NCBI GenBank assembly: GCA_951799405.1
Contig: OX637332.1
Location: 18,295,001-18,359,000, forward strand
Origin: Agapetus fuscipes
Lineage: Eukaryota; Arthropoda; Insecta; Trichoptera; Glossosomatidae
DNA: 64,000 nt
Direction of reading: 5' to 3'
Shown: positions 21,966 to 32,113 of the stretch, piece after piece
Numbering within the stretch: the first letter of the stretch is position 1
Layout: each line of letters starts with the position of its first letter
Position numbers and translations under genes: made by a program
Notes under the pieces: model-generated
Database searches by the model: none
What the model was told of the DNA's origin: nothing
What the model saw: the letters and a program-made list of their open reading frames with translations, nothing else

Positions 21966-22160
21966 AGCCACCCTATTTCAGGGGAGGTCGGCAAGAGTTG
22001 AAGGATTAATGTTCAATTGATGTTTGCATTCTACTTTGCAAGTGCACATGCAGCATTTGTAAGCGCGATCTTACATGTTGTCAGTTTGTTGGCATGCATT
22101 TAATATGTATTTTAAATGTTTATAAATCTTTGCAACTTAGATTATAGATGATATACATAG
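21966..22160 (+). repeat. R1 repeat, 5' part lost
   Basis: GTTTCAGG-like core TTTCAGGGGAGGTCGGCAAG to GCAACTTAGATTATAGATG. Confidence 0.8.
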
Positions 22161-22499
22161 ACATCACATACAGAACATGTAGGATATGCGATAATATTTT
22201 TGTATTTAATTGTAAAATGCCTTATGATAAAATGATAAAAGAAATAATTAATTGATACTTTGATAAATTTTCATTTTAATTATTATTTTAGGTTAGCCTT
22301 AGCACGTCATTTTCCGGAAACAGAATTAGTAAATTAAAAATTTACAAGTATTTACAATATGTATTGTCATTTTGGACAAATAAACGCATTATAGTCTTTC
22401 CGTATTTTAAATTATTTTTAAGTATTGAATGGTTAATATTTGGAAATCGGATAAACGGTGGTAAGACATATTATAACGAATCAACAATAGCGCTAGTTT
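22161..22499. other. AT-rich, nothing recognised
   Basis: No signal seen. Confidence 0.4.
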
Positions 22500-22504
22500 G
22501 AGTT

Positions 22505-22635
22505 TTTGCAAGCACACCGACCCCCAGTGCTTGTTTGACTTATCTACTTTTTGATTCAAAGATGGCCTTTCAATGAAATTGTCTTTAAAAATCACATCAC
22601 TCAGAAAAGCCAAACAAGCACTGGAGGGACAATCG
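22505..22635. repeat. MITE-H, short copy with clear terminal inverted repeats
   Basis: CCAGTGCTTGTTTGACTT at the left and AAGCCAAACAAGCACTGG at the right are inverted repeats with one mismatch. The interior is deleted relative to 12,828. Confidence 0.75.
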
Positions 22636-22680
22636 GGTAATTAATAAGTTAAAATGAATGACAATGTAACTTTTTAATCC

Positions 22681-22982
22681 CTGGTCTTTGTTTGTGGGTA
22701 ACACTTTTAACTTGTAAATGGAAGATTGTAGGTTCGAATCCCGTCAGAGCACAAAAAATGTATCATTTATATTTTCAAATATGCTCTTCGCTGGGTGAAA
22801 AATTCATATCCCTTTACCCAAGACCGGTCACTAAAGGTCCATCCAGCCTTACAGCAACTGTGGGTCTCGCTTGAGAATTGGCGCTTTTTACAGCGACGAC
22901 CAAGCTTGCAGAGGCCTCTTGAGGTGTGGTGCACACAAAAACAGCGCTCACCAAATAAATCATCCTAATATTATTTTTATTG
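22681..22982 (+). mobile_element. S1 SINE, full length
   Basis: TTGTGGGTAACAC head, CTTGTAAATGG loop, GGTTCGAATCCCG B box, AGACCGGTCACTAAAGG body, CTCTTGAGGTGTGG and CAAATAAATCATCC end. Confidence 0.85.
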
Positions 22983-22985
22983 TTT

Positions 22986-23045
22986 CTAGCAAGGCAAAAT
23001 AAATAAGTGAAATGCATTCCTCTTCACAAATATTTTTTTTAAAAG
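22986..23045 (+). mobile_element. S3 SINE 3'-end fragment
   Basis: AAATGCATTCCTCTTCACAA and ATATTTTTTTTAAAA follow the S1 tail directly. Confidence 0.55.
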
Positions 23046-23078
23046 GCAGTGTTTTATAAAAAGGTTGAAACTGGTTGA

Positions 23079-23390
23079 GTCCGGTCGATAGCTCAGGTGG
23101 TAGAGTGCTTGCATTTCATGCCGAAAGCTCGGGTTCGAATCCCACCGAGGGTGTCAGAAATGATTTCCCGTTTCGGTGTTTATTTCAAACCCCAAAATAA
23201 AATACCGGCAAGGTTTACTCAGCCTTCACAAGAAATGAGTACTAGCACTCTCGGGAGCTGGGAAATCTCCACTTCAACTGAAGTGGTTGGCGTAAGGCCC
23301 TTACCTATACAAATAAATAGGTTCAACTCGCGGCAAGAAGTTACACTATGTGTGTAGCTTAGTTGCGTTTTTTTGCGTTTGCGAAACAAG
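23079..23390 (+). mobile_element. S2 SINE, full length with internal deletion
   Basis: GTCCGGTCGATAGCTCAGG, GGGTTCGAATCCCACC and TCGGGAGCTGGGAAATC are present; the segment with ACATGCGACCCCTTCGGGG is missing. Ends GTGTGTAGCTTAGTTGCG. Confidence 0.9.
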
Positions 23391-23844
23391 TATTGAAATT
23401 TCAATGAAAGTAATATCATGGAATATTAACAATAACTTTTGTCTGGATTTGCCTATTTGCAATGTTTCAGTTGTTTCAGTTTGTTCATTTATAATTCATA
23501 CTCGCCGAGTGCGTGCCGGCGATTGATAAATTAAATTTGATTCTGTGACCGCGTGAAATAATGTAAAACCGAGCTAATTATCCGCCCTTTAATTATTCAC
23601 TGCGAAACTTCCCTTAAAAATACTCGCGCCGAATTAAAATCAATTTCCTACCGCGCAATTGTTTCAAGCAAATTAGCGGCTAACACATTCGTACCCACTG
23701 CCAAATGAGAGGCATACATTATGTTCAACTTTAATTCTGCATTATATATATGCGCAAAAATAACAACTTCAATATTTCATCTTCCTCACACAGAAAAAAA
23801 TATTTGAGATTAAAGGCAATCTATAATAATTGAGGTTTTTTTTT
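23391..23844. other. Single-copy island with homeodomain-like words
   Basis: 23,505-23,700 contains AGCTAATTATCC, CTTTAATTATTC and ATTAAAATCAATTTCC between GC-richer words such as GCGTGCCGGCG. No ORF, no repeat. A regulatory role is inferred. Confidence 0.35.
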
Positions 23845-24190
23845 TAAATATATTTGTAAAGAAGAATGCAATATCCTATTTTCCCTGGGCTGGAAGTCTC
23901 ATCACCACGGTAATTCTTACCTACCGATTATCGGTAATATTTGTATGAAGACTAATCAGCTGTTCACTTGCGGCACTTGGTTCATCTTGGATTAACAGGT
24001 CTTCATACAAATATTGCCGATATTCGGTAGGTAGGGATAGCCGTAGATAGCCGCTTGTGTGCATGCAATGGCATCTGTTGAACCAGGGTCGAAGTTATGG
24101 TCAAATGGGCCTGACGGGATTCGAATCAGCGTTTTTGTTCGAAATACGCTTGTCGAACAGTGACTTGAATCCCTCGGCCATAATACCCAC
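23845..24190 (-). mobile_element. S3 SINE interrupted by MITE-G
   Basis: 3' part at 23,845-23,907 (GTAAAGAAGAATGCAATA, CTGGGCTGG) and 5' part at 24,044-24,190 (GCTTGTGTGCATGCAATGGC, GGGATTCGAATCAGCG, TCGGCCATAATACC). Confidence 0.75.
23908..24043. repeat. MITE-G in S3
   Basis: Arms of about 45 bp, left ending ATATTTGTATGAAGAC and right starting GTCTTCATACAAATATTG, with TACCTACCGA near both outer ends. It also carries ATCTTGGATTAACAGG, as at 10,895. Confidence 0.8.
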
Positions 24191-24267
24191 AGTTGCAAAG
24201 ATATGTATATTTTGATTCTTATTAAATGCATGCCCACAAACAGACATGAGTTTCGCTTACAAATGCT

Positions 24268-24345
24268 GCATGTTTTTTTTTTATATAAAAATAGGTTTGT
24301 GGAAAGGAATGCAATCCACCAACCATTTTATCGCATTACCAACGA
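24268..24345 (-). mobile_element. S3 SINE 3'-end piece
   Basis: ATAGGTTTGTGGAAAGGAATG, CAATCCACCAACC, then departs from S3. Confidence 0.7.
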
Positions 24346-24428
24346 ACGGTTTTTTGGTTTTATAGTATAGATACGGATAAAATGAATTCCTGTGGTATTT
24401 CAGTTTAAAGTGCATAAACTGAAATGTA

Positions 24429-24627
24429 TTTTTTTTTTTTTTTAAATAGATTTGTGGAAAGGAATGCAATCCACCAATCTATTTTACCTGGCCAGTTGTC
24501 TTCATGCGAAAGCAGAAGCTTGTGTGCATGCGATGAACAAGGGTCGAAGTTATCGTCGCGGGATTCGAACCAGCGTTATCCGGTTCCAAATAACCTGTCT
24601 TGATCCCCGCGGCCATAACACCGACAT
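24429..24627 (-). mobile_element. S3 SINE, short subfamily
   Basis: Same order as 13,800: TAGATTTGTGGAAAGG, TTACCTGGCCAGTTG, GGGATTCGAACCAGCG, CGGCCATAACACCGAC. Confidence 0.85.
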
Positions 24628-24778
24628 GTAAACATACAAATTAAAATCCGAACCTCAACTGAACATAGCACCTGCAACTTTTGCCGACTTTTTCTGAAAC
24701 AAGGGGACATTGGCAAAGTGAACCATTGTTTACAGAATGGGTCCTCAGTCTCATACTAACCTATAAGTCAAGGAAATG

Positions 24779-25150
24779 CTTAGTAGAAATAAAATTGAAA
24801 CTTGCGTTTCCGTCGCGTCGTTTGACATAATGTATTAAAATAATATCATTAAGTACTAACTACATAAATATATAAAAACAAATTCCGGTTATAGGACGAA
24901 ACGTTATGGGAAAACTTTCATTTTTCTTGAGTGTCATTAGTGTCGTAACCAACGTCTTCCGGAGATACTATTTTTTCTCAATAATTTAGAATTCACAGAT
25001 AAAAACCTTTAACACGGCTTAGACCGAATGTGATGAAACTCGCAACTAGTGGTGGTTACCATCTTGGAAAACGTCATCTAAATCTACGTTAATTTTAACT
25101 CATGTAGATCACTAAGTAGAGTAATTATGACCTAACTGAACTGCACATAC
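24779..25150. other. Unassigned
   Basis: No window repeat or ORF recognised. Confidence 0.4.
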
Positions 25151-25154
25151 AGTG

Positions 25155-25245
25155 CAACTTTTTGGCGCATAGTCCCCGAAAGGCGTGTGGCCGAATGGCC
25201 GAATCGCATGTGGCGTGTGGAACTCATTTATTTTCATAAATTTTA
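25155..25245 (-). repeat. S2 SINE internal fragment, rearranged
   Basis: GTCCCCGAAAGGCG and GCATGTGGCGTGTGGAACTC with TTTATTTTCA are S2 words; a short GTGGCCGAATGGCCGAAT duplication lies between them. Confidence 0.5.
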
Positions 25246-25339
25246 ATAAAAATTAAACATCTAATGAAAGGTAAGCAAAGGGGTAAAATAAAACAACACA
25301 TAATTTTGCATAAGATTTTCTTGCGAAATTTGTTGTGTA

Positions 25340-26030
25340 CATAATTGTTGTGATATAGGGGTTGTGTATATAAATAAACAAAAAAGTGAATTATAGCAAA
25401 AAGGATGTGAAAGTTAAGGTACAAAAGAATGTGATGAGATGGTTTGGGCATGTGGAAAGAATAAATGATGATAGACTGACAAAGTATGTATACAAAGAAA
25501 GTGTGAAAGGAAAAAGAGGAAAGGGACGACCGAGAAAAGTATGGAGTGATCAGATTGAGGAGATTGTGAAAGAATGGAATATCCAAAGTGAGCGTAAAAG
25601 AAGAAAATGCATGAAAAAGGTGATAGATATGAATGAACTGAAAGAGGTATGTAAGGATAGGAAAAATTGGAGGCAAGTCTACAGAGGCTCTGGTCACCCC
25701 TAGCGGAATGGCGACAGAGTAACAGTTACAGTTACAGTATAGCAAAAAGTTAATTTTAATTCAAATTTATAAAAATTAGGTACCTTTCACAAAGTTACTG
25801 CCCAAAATGAACAAAGTTTATCTATTTTCATATGATTATTCCATGTATTCGTAATTTTTCGAGCTGTTGTGGGGGCTGTGTATAAATAAAGGAAAAAAAA
25901 TATATATAGCAAAAAAATATTTTTTATTCAAATTTATCAAAATGAACTTTCACAAAGTTACTGCCCAAAATCCACAAAGTCTATTTATTTTCATATGACT
26001 ATTCCATGTATTAGTAAGTTTTCAAGCTGG
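25340..26030 (+). repeat. Tandem duplication, unit about 175 bp, split by RTE
   Basis: GCAAAAA, CACAAAGTTACTGCCCAAAA, TTCCATGTATT and TGTGTATAAATAAA recur at 25,738-25,912 and 25,905-26,025, with a partial earlier unit before 25,402. Confidence 0.75.
25403..25737 (+). mobile_element. RTE-type LINE, 5'-truncated, with 11-bp target duplication
   Basis: TATAGCAAAAA flanks it at 25,392-25,402 and 25,738-25,748. The open frame 25,386-25,703 encodes the C-terminal tail usual after the reverse transcriptase of RTE-like elements: MRWFGHVERINDDRL, KGKRGKGRPRKVW, then a Lys/Glu-rich region and YRGSGHP. The 3' end is an (ACAGTT)n run. The short insert has its target duplication and an undamaged frame, so it is a fairly young, dead-on-arrival copy. 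The 173-codon ORF on the other strand is its shadow. Confidence 0.9.
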
Positions 26031-27200
26031 AAATCAAGATTTCTTTAGAATTTTGGAAAGAAAAACTACAAAGTTATCGGGCTTAAATGTCTTGAATTGT
26101 ATTGAGTTATTTAATTGTAGCCATGCTCCATAAGATAGTCTTTCAGAGAGTAATAGGTTCCCTCTTATTGATAAATTTGTTACGTTGATGTAACTAACTG
26201 AGGCTGAGTAGCAATTACTATTCACAAAAGTGAGTTTGTATTGCGTTATTTGTTTGGGCCGTTGTTTGCCCGCTATCAACGTGATGTGATTTGAAAACAT
26301 AACAAGTTATATCTTTTCAAATAACAGTTAACGAATAGGTACACCAAATAAAAACGTCAGAAGAAAATCTTCACCTTAATTTTTTCAAAAAAAAAAACTC
26401 AATGCTGTGTAAATATTTTTTGAGAAAACTGGTTAGACAGTTTTTCGTCAAAATATTTCACAATTTTTGAGCCGGCTAAGTCAACATTGCCTGAATTTTT
26501 ATTTTTGGTTTGAAATTTATATCGAAACTGGAAATCATTTCTAAATAATTTGATTGATTGTTTGCCATATAAGAACATCAATTTTACAATATATTTTTTT
26601 TAACAATTAAATTTTTATGAATATATTAAGTGAAATTAAAACAGTGTTTTAATAGAATAAAGCTTCATTTATGTTTTATTTCTATTATATTTACTAAGGA
26701 CCCAATAGGAATTTTAAGTGTTAATACAGAAACCATACATAATAATTATAATACACATATTTATTATTTTCTCATATAAAAAATGTGATGACGCCAGTTA
26801 CATTCAATGCTATCCTTTTCGATGAGATACAACCGATCTGTGGGTGCAACAATCAAACAAGGTTTTTTACCTCCTTACCTTGTATTAGGAGTAATTAATT
26901 TAAATTAGATTCAAGAATGCTGAACCTAAGTTGCAGAATTGTAAATAGGTAAGTTATTTATGAAAATTTTCAAGCTTATGCGTCAGGTCTAGTTATTTAC
27001 AAATGTGAGGTTCTCTAAAAAATGAAATTCTGTACCACTTACTACTGTTCAATAAAAAGGACATGGGTAATATTTAAGAAATAAACACACAATCTAAGAG
27101 AGCTGATACGAAGCCATTTTGTTTATGTAACTACGTATTTACGATGCTTTTGTATAATTTTGCTAACTTTTCTACAATACAGTATTATATACAGTAAAAC
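26031..27200. other. AT-rich, nothing recognised
   Basis: No family or motif seen. Confidence 0.4.
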
Positions 27201-27319
27201 AATGTAGGAAGATATATAGGATTCATATGTAGGTAGGTAGGTAGAAGTAGGTAGAAGCTATGTAAGAAACGAAAATCAACGAGAACATTAATGAAAAATA
27301 GAATTTTGTGACGAACGTA

Positions 27320-27640
27320 TCAGTTCGTGTGTACGTGAGCCTGGGCCCGCTGGTTTGTGTGTGTGATGTCTCTGGTAGAGTGTCAAATATTCTGGTATAG
27401 TGTCGAACAATCATAGTGGAAGGATCTACCATGTTCTCGAACATGCAAGAATCGTCCCTGCCGCCCATATAAATACGAGCAAAGATTATGTGGGGAGACA
27501 GAGTCGCTTTGACCATTGTAACGCAAAGATCTGAAAGCAGAGAGTGAAGAGTGAACAGAACATTGTAACTTTTATTGTGAAAAAAAAATCTTGTGAAATC
27601 AATTTTAATCCCAATTTAATTAAAATAGTCCCAAATCAAA
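27320..27640 (+). promoter_or_regulatory. Candidate pol II core promoter or solo LTR
   Basis: TATAAATA at 27,468-27,475 follows GC-rich CCTGCCGCCCA. Downstream, GGGAGACAGAGTCGCTTTGA lies at initiator distance, then GAGAGTGAAGAGTGAACAG and TTTATTGTGAAAAA. TTCTCGAACATG upstream resembles a heat-shock element. The layout resembles insect LTRs, but no paired LTR or clear ends were found. It could also be a host promoter. Confidence 0.35.
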
Positions 27641-27754
27641 ATATAACAACACAATATAATTTAACTTTAACTAGCAATGCGAATAGTGATAATAATCCAT
27701 TTTCCTTCTTATGTAGATTTTTCCTTAACGCAAAAATTTGTACTTTTTATTAGT

Positions 27755-28130
27755 GCGTCGTCGTCGGGGTTTAGCCTTCTCCGGCGTCCTGAGAGGGAAA
27801 ATTTATTCTTTTAGGCATTTCAGTCATGCCCTGGACCGGTCAATTACACCGTTTGTTTTTCGGATCAACAAAGCAAATCGTATTCTTGTATTGAGAATTA
27901 TGCCGGGCGCACAACGAGGCAAGGGATGCCTCGCCGTTAATCAATTCTCCATAAATTACCTTTCAGTGCTCGGGCTAATCCACGGACACTAGGGCGGAGC
28001 ATGGATGTAGCAAGTTTTTGGATTGAGCCCCCTGCCCGCTCGCCAGCAAGGGTGTACTGAACAAGTTAGATTTAACAGTGCCTCGCATTTAAATATTTAT
28101 CTCGCAGCATGAGACCCAAGTTACGTTGTC
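27755..28130. other. Single-copy island, candidate regulatory DNA
   Basis: GC-balanced, not repeated in the window, no ORF above 84 codons. Words include GGTCAATTACACC, GGATCAACAAAGC, CGTTAATCAATTCTCC and ATAAATTACC, which resemble homeodomain and HMG-box sites. Function is inferred. Confidence 0.35.
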
Positions 28131-28436
28131 TAACTCGCCCTTAAAAATTCAAAGATACACAACGGCAATGTTACCAACTCTACTACCAGACGTATTGCTG
28201 AGACGTATTGCTGAATGTGAGACGAGACGAAAGATTATGGTCATCTGTGATCCTACATATTACAGTACAGTAATAAAATATGGCAACATAATATGTATGT
28301 ACTCATATTAACAGGTAATGATGACGTAGGAAATAAAGTGTCCACACTGATTGTGTATGGGATAAGAATATTATCTTTAAGATGTGAAAATAAAAGGTAT
28401 TTTTTATGTAGATATACGACAAATATAGATAAATAA

Positions 28437-28600
28437 ATGTACTGTAACTGTACTGTAACTGTAACTGTAACTGTGACTCTGTCGCCATTTCGCTAGGGGG
28501 GGCCAGAGCCTCTGCAGAGCTGCTTCCATTTTTTCCTATCCTTACATACCTAATTCAATTCATTCATATCCATCACCCTTTTCATGCATTTTCTTCAATA
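28437..28600 (-). mobile_element. RTE-type LINE 3' end
   Basis: (CTGTAA)n tail, TCGCCATTTCGCTAGG, GCCAGAGCCTCTGCAGAG, CATCACCCTTTTCATGCATT: reverse complement of the end of 25,403. Confidence 0.8.
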
Positions 28601-28604
28601 ATAA

Positions 28605-28665
28605 TAATAAGATATTTAAAGTGCCGTTTTGTGATTAAATCACTGCAAAGGTACTATTCAACTGT
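28605..28665 (-). mobile_element. CR1/Jockey-type LINE 3'-end scrap
   Basis: ATAATAATAAGATATTTAAA and GTGCCGTTTTGTGATTAAAT resemble the 7,488 fragment. Confidence 0.5.
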
Positions 28666-29547
28666 AACATATCCGAAAAAATGAAAACATGTTTTGTAGA
28701 TGGAAGCTTTAGGTTGAATTATTTGTTTATATTTTTACAGAATCTAACAATAATTATAAAAATTCTGTCTCAAGAGAGAAAAGATGTATTTATCATGTAT
28801 ACGTAATTGAAAATACTTTACTGAAAATACAAGTCCTTGTTAGTTATATTTTCCTCAATGCAAATGTGAACGAGAGTGGAGCTCACAGTTTATTTTGTTT
28901 TGTGTGTATTTTCAATACCAACTGAATAAAAAAGCCCGTCTTCACACAGTACCTACTTATTTTATTTTTTGTGAATATTTCATAGAATGCATTTTGTGTA
29001 ACACAAAAACCTTACACATTTTAATGCAAGCTACAGAAACAAAGCTTACGTACATGATGCAAAATGCTCACGTTTTTAGTATTTTTAGCATTTCTCGCAT
29101 CAGCCAGCTCATTCTCGACTCCATTTGCATTATATTCGCCTGCTAACCAGAAAACGTTCCTCTCTCGAGTCGCGGTTCCTGTCTTGGACATTAAAATTCT
29201 AACAGGATCATGTTGCTATGTGGCAGTGCGCAGTGCCGCACCGTGAATTGTGACAAACCAAGCCGACATGACAGTCTAGAAGCGCCTTTCACGAGAGTCA
29301 GCTCACTTCAAAGCTTCTTGGAAACGGGAACTTGGATATTTCGCAGTCAGCTAAGGTGCATTTTATTCACTCATATTTTTACACTTGCGAGTTGACGTTG
29401 TCTTGTTTTCAGCACAACTTTCAGTTCTTGTGGCACATAATTGAGACATTCAAAAGCAAGTCTATCAAAAAGTAAAACATCATTTGTACCCAACACAACG
29501 CCATTTAATATGGCCACAATCTCAAAAATTCACTTTTCCTCAATTAA
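28666..29547. other. Unassigned
   Basis: 29,070-29,310 is GC-balanced; overlapping ORFs of 60-61 codons are not recognised. Confidence 0.35.
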
Positions 29548-29787
29548 GATCGGTCCGTAGTCTTGTGGTAACGTTTTGGACTCGTAAATGGAAAGTCATA
29601 AGTACGAACCCCAGCTGAGCACAAAAAATATCCTACTCGTATTTATATTTTCGAATATGCTCTTTGCTGGGTTAAAAACTTCATATACCAATACAAAAGA
29701 CTGATCACCCAAGGTCCATTCAGCCTTAAAGCAACTGGGTCTTGTTTGAGACTTGACGCTTTTTTGTGACGGCCAAACTCGTAAAAA
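29548..29787 (+). mobile_element. S1 SINE fused to S2
   Basis: GATCGGTCCGTAGTCTTGTGG head, GGACTCGTAAATGG loop; body to AAACTCGTAAAAAGTC, the same breakpoint as 7,136. Confidence 0.85.
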
Positions 29788-29862
29788 GTCCGATTGATAG
29801 CTCACTTGCATTTCATGTCGAGAGCAAGTGTTCAATCACCACCCAGGATATCAGAAATGGTT
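29788..29862 (+). mobile_element. S2 SINE head, truncated, second half of dimer
   Basis: CGATTGATAGCTCACTTGC, GAGAGCAAGTGTTCAATC, GGATATCAGAAATGG, then the match stops. Confidence 0.8.
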
Positions 29863-31366
29863 TAATACTAGTTTAAAAAGTATACTCGTTTTAAAAAATA
29901 TATAAATATGAGTACACAGGTACTTTGATTAATCCAAGTGTGAGCTATATTTTGTATAGCATGTGAGACTTGTTGATATAATGAATCACGTCATGTGATA
30001 CAATGTGTGTGTGTGTGGGTTGTTGGCAGATTGCTAGCGTGAGCTGCAATGTGTCATTTTCTCAGCAAACCAGCCTCTCGTCTGGGCGTCGCTCAGCCTT
30101 CAAGTAATTCCCGGCAGAACCACCTCACCCGCTCACCTCCTCATCCCACCCTCTCCCAACAACCTCCTTCTCATCTAGCCCCGCTGAGAAAAGGTAAAAC
30201 GACTCACATAGGGGTTGGAAAACTGAACGAAAGTGTATGTGCACACAGCCATTTTTATAATAACTTTTTTGAAAAACAAAATGTGAAAAGATGCAGTTTG
30301 CAAATGTATTCCTTTTTTGAAGAAGAAATACTTTTTTTAACATGAATGCACAATGACAATTTTAGAATAACGCATAAGAGATTAAATCAAAGAAATCAGT
30401 TTTCCAGCATGATAACTCATGTGATACATTCAGATATACTTAAAATAATATTGTCCTCCAGTCTTGCCCAAAATTAGCATTGAATAATCGACTTTAGAGA
30501 ATTGTGTAAGATCAAAAACAATAAGAATATTGACTTAAAAGAGTTACCAGTACTTCGGATATTATACCATTACAAAATTTTTCTTGATAGTGTAAATTCA
30601 AAATGTATGAAATACACAAAGGCGCTCGTAATGAGTGATTTTACTTTCAATCATTTTTTCGATTTACTCGATCGAGAAGGGCTAACACAATGCTATATAG
30701 GTACTCAGGGTAGGTACAGGTGAAATCAATATTTGTTCTGTCTCTTCATCTCAGTTCTGCTATCAATGTTAAAATGTTAAATTGGGGAAATGAATGCGAC
30801 TTCATTGTCAACATTTTCTTGTTTTATACTGAAGAAAAGCATCAAGTAACGCAACTCATCTTTCTATTCATTTTATACGTAGAATCCACGTCAGGATGGA
30901 ATTCAACGTGTAGAGAAAATTAAGTCTTACCAGAGGAAAGGAAAATACTAGCTAACGTTTAATGCGTGCAGTCGAGTCTATTTGTAGAGTCAGAGTACAT
31001 CCACGTTATATCTCCATACTGGGAAAACTGCTCTCACCACAAATAAATTGTGTTTGAAAACCACAAAGCCTTTTAATATGAAACGCTACAACACACGGTA
31101 AAGTTTTTATATATCAATGAAAGCTTAGTAAGCCAACAAGTTGTGCTATGGGAATTCTAAACCGTAATGAGAGAGTTTAAGCTGAAATGTTAAGGACAAA
31201 GTTATTTTATATTAAAAATCAATTACAATCGCAAAAAGCTCATTTGCATGCAAAAAAAAAACAATTACAAACAGTTATTGTGATTCAAAGTCGTATAGCA
31301 TTAGCCATGACTTCAAATAAATGGTAATAAATATTCAATCATTTAAATATCAGGAGGATTCATGCG
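29863..31366. other. Unassigned
   Basis: A GT microsatellite lies at 30,004-30,020. 30,060-30,185 is C-rich and has an ORF of 98 codons without recognised motif. Confidence 0.35.
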
Positions 31367-31557
31367 GTGAGCACTTGTTTTGTGTGAATCACACTTGAAG
31401 AGCCTAGCGCAAGTTTGTTCGCAAAACCCAATTGCTAGATGGAACTTTAGTGAATGGTCAGGCATATGGCATATGATTTTTTCAATTCAAAACAGACCAT
31501 TTCTTTTGTGCTATCGACTGTGAGCCCGTAGTGTTAACCACAAATATCAAGACCGGT
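31367..31557 (-). mobile_element. S1 SINE, strongly diverged
   Basis: GTGAGCACTTGTTTTGTG, AATCACACTTGAAGAGCC, TAGTGAATGGTCAGG, TTTTGTGCT and the head remnant CCGTAGTGTTAACCAC. Confidence 0.6.
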
Positions 31558-31861
31558 CTTTTTATATGTATATATGTAAAAAATTAAGTATTGACAGATA
31601 GCAATGTTAAAAAAAAACATTAGCTATAGGTACCTACCTAAGCCAAAACTCAAATCCAAAGGAAAGACAGAATTTCATTGAAACATTTCTCTAATCTTTA
31701 TAGCGCTCAGGAATGTTCATAATATCGGATCAGAGTATTTTTATCGCTTTTTTTTATAATACTCATTTTTTTCATAACAAGCTACCAGCTTATTCAATAT
31801 AAACAACATTTCTGAAAGAGAATTTGGGCAACTCTCTAATAATTAATAATTAAATAAATAA

Positions 31862-32113
31862 TTTATAACCTAAGTTGCAAAGATATTTTAAATTTTAAAT
31901 TACTTTCCAATATGTGCATGCCTTGAGACACGTGTAAGTTCGCGCTTACAAATGCTCAATATTACAAATTCAACTAACAAATTAAAATCTAACCTGAAAT
32001 GAAAATACACCCTGCAACTTTTGCCGACCTTCCCTGAAACAGAGGTGACATTGGCAAAGTGAACCATTTTTTACAGAATGGGTGGTCAACCTCATACCTA
32101 AAAGTCAAGGAAA
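31862..32113 (-). repeat. R1 repeat, full length
   Basis: TATAACCTAAGTTGCAAAG, GCAACTTTTGCCGACCTTCC, GTGACATTGGCAAAGTGAAC, AAAGTCAAGGAAA end. Confidence 0.85.

Larger units (their letters stand above)
24191..24778 (-). repeat. R1 repeat split by two S3 pieces
   Basis: The R1 3' part is 24,191-24,267 and the 5' part is 24,628-24,778 (AACTTTTGCCGAC, CTATAAGTCAAGG end). CATGT occurs at both breakpoints and may be the S3 target duplication. Confidence 0.8.

Noticed and set aside
25224..25745. 173-codon minus-strand ORF
   Set aside because: It lies antisense to the RTE coding tail and its flank; its codons mirror the plus-strand frame, and no protein motif is seen.
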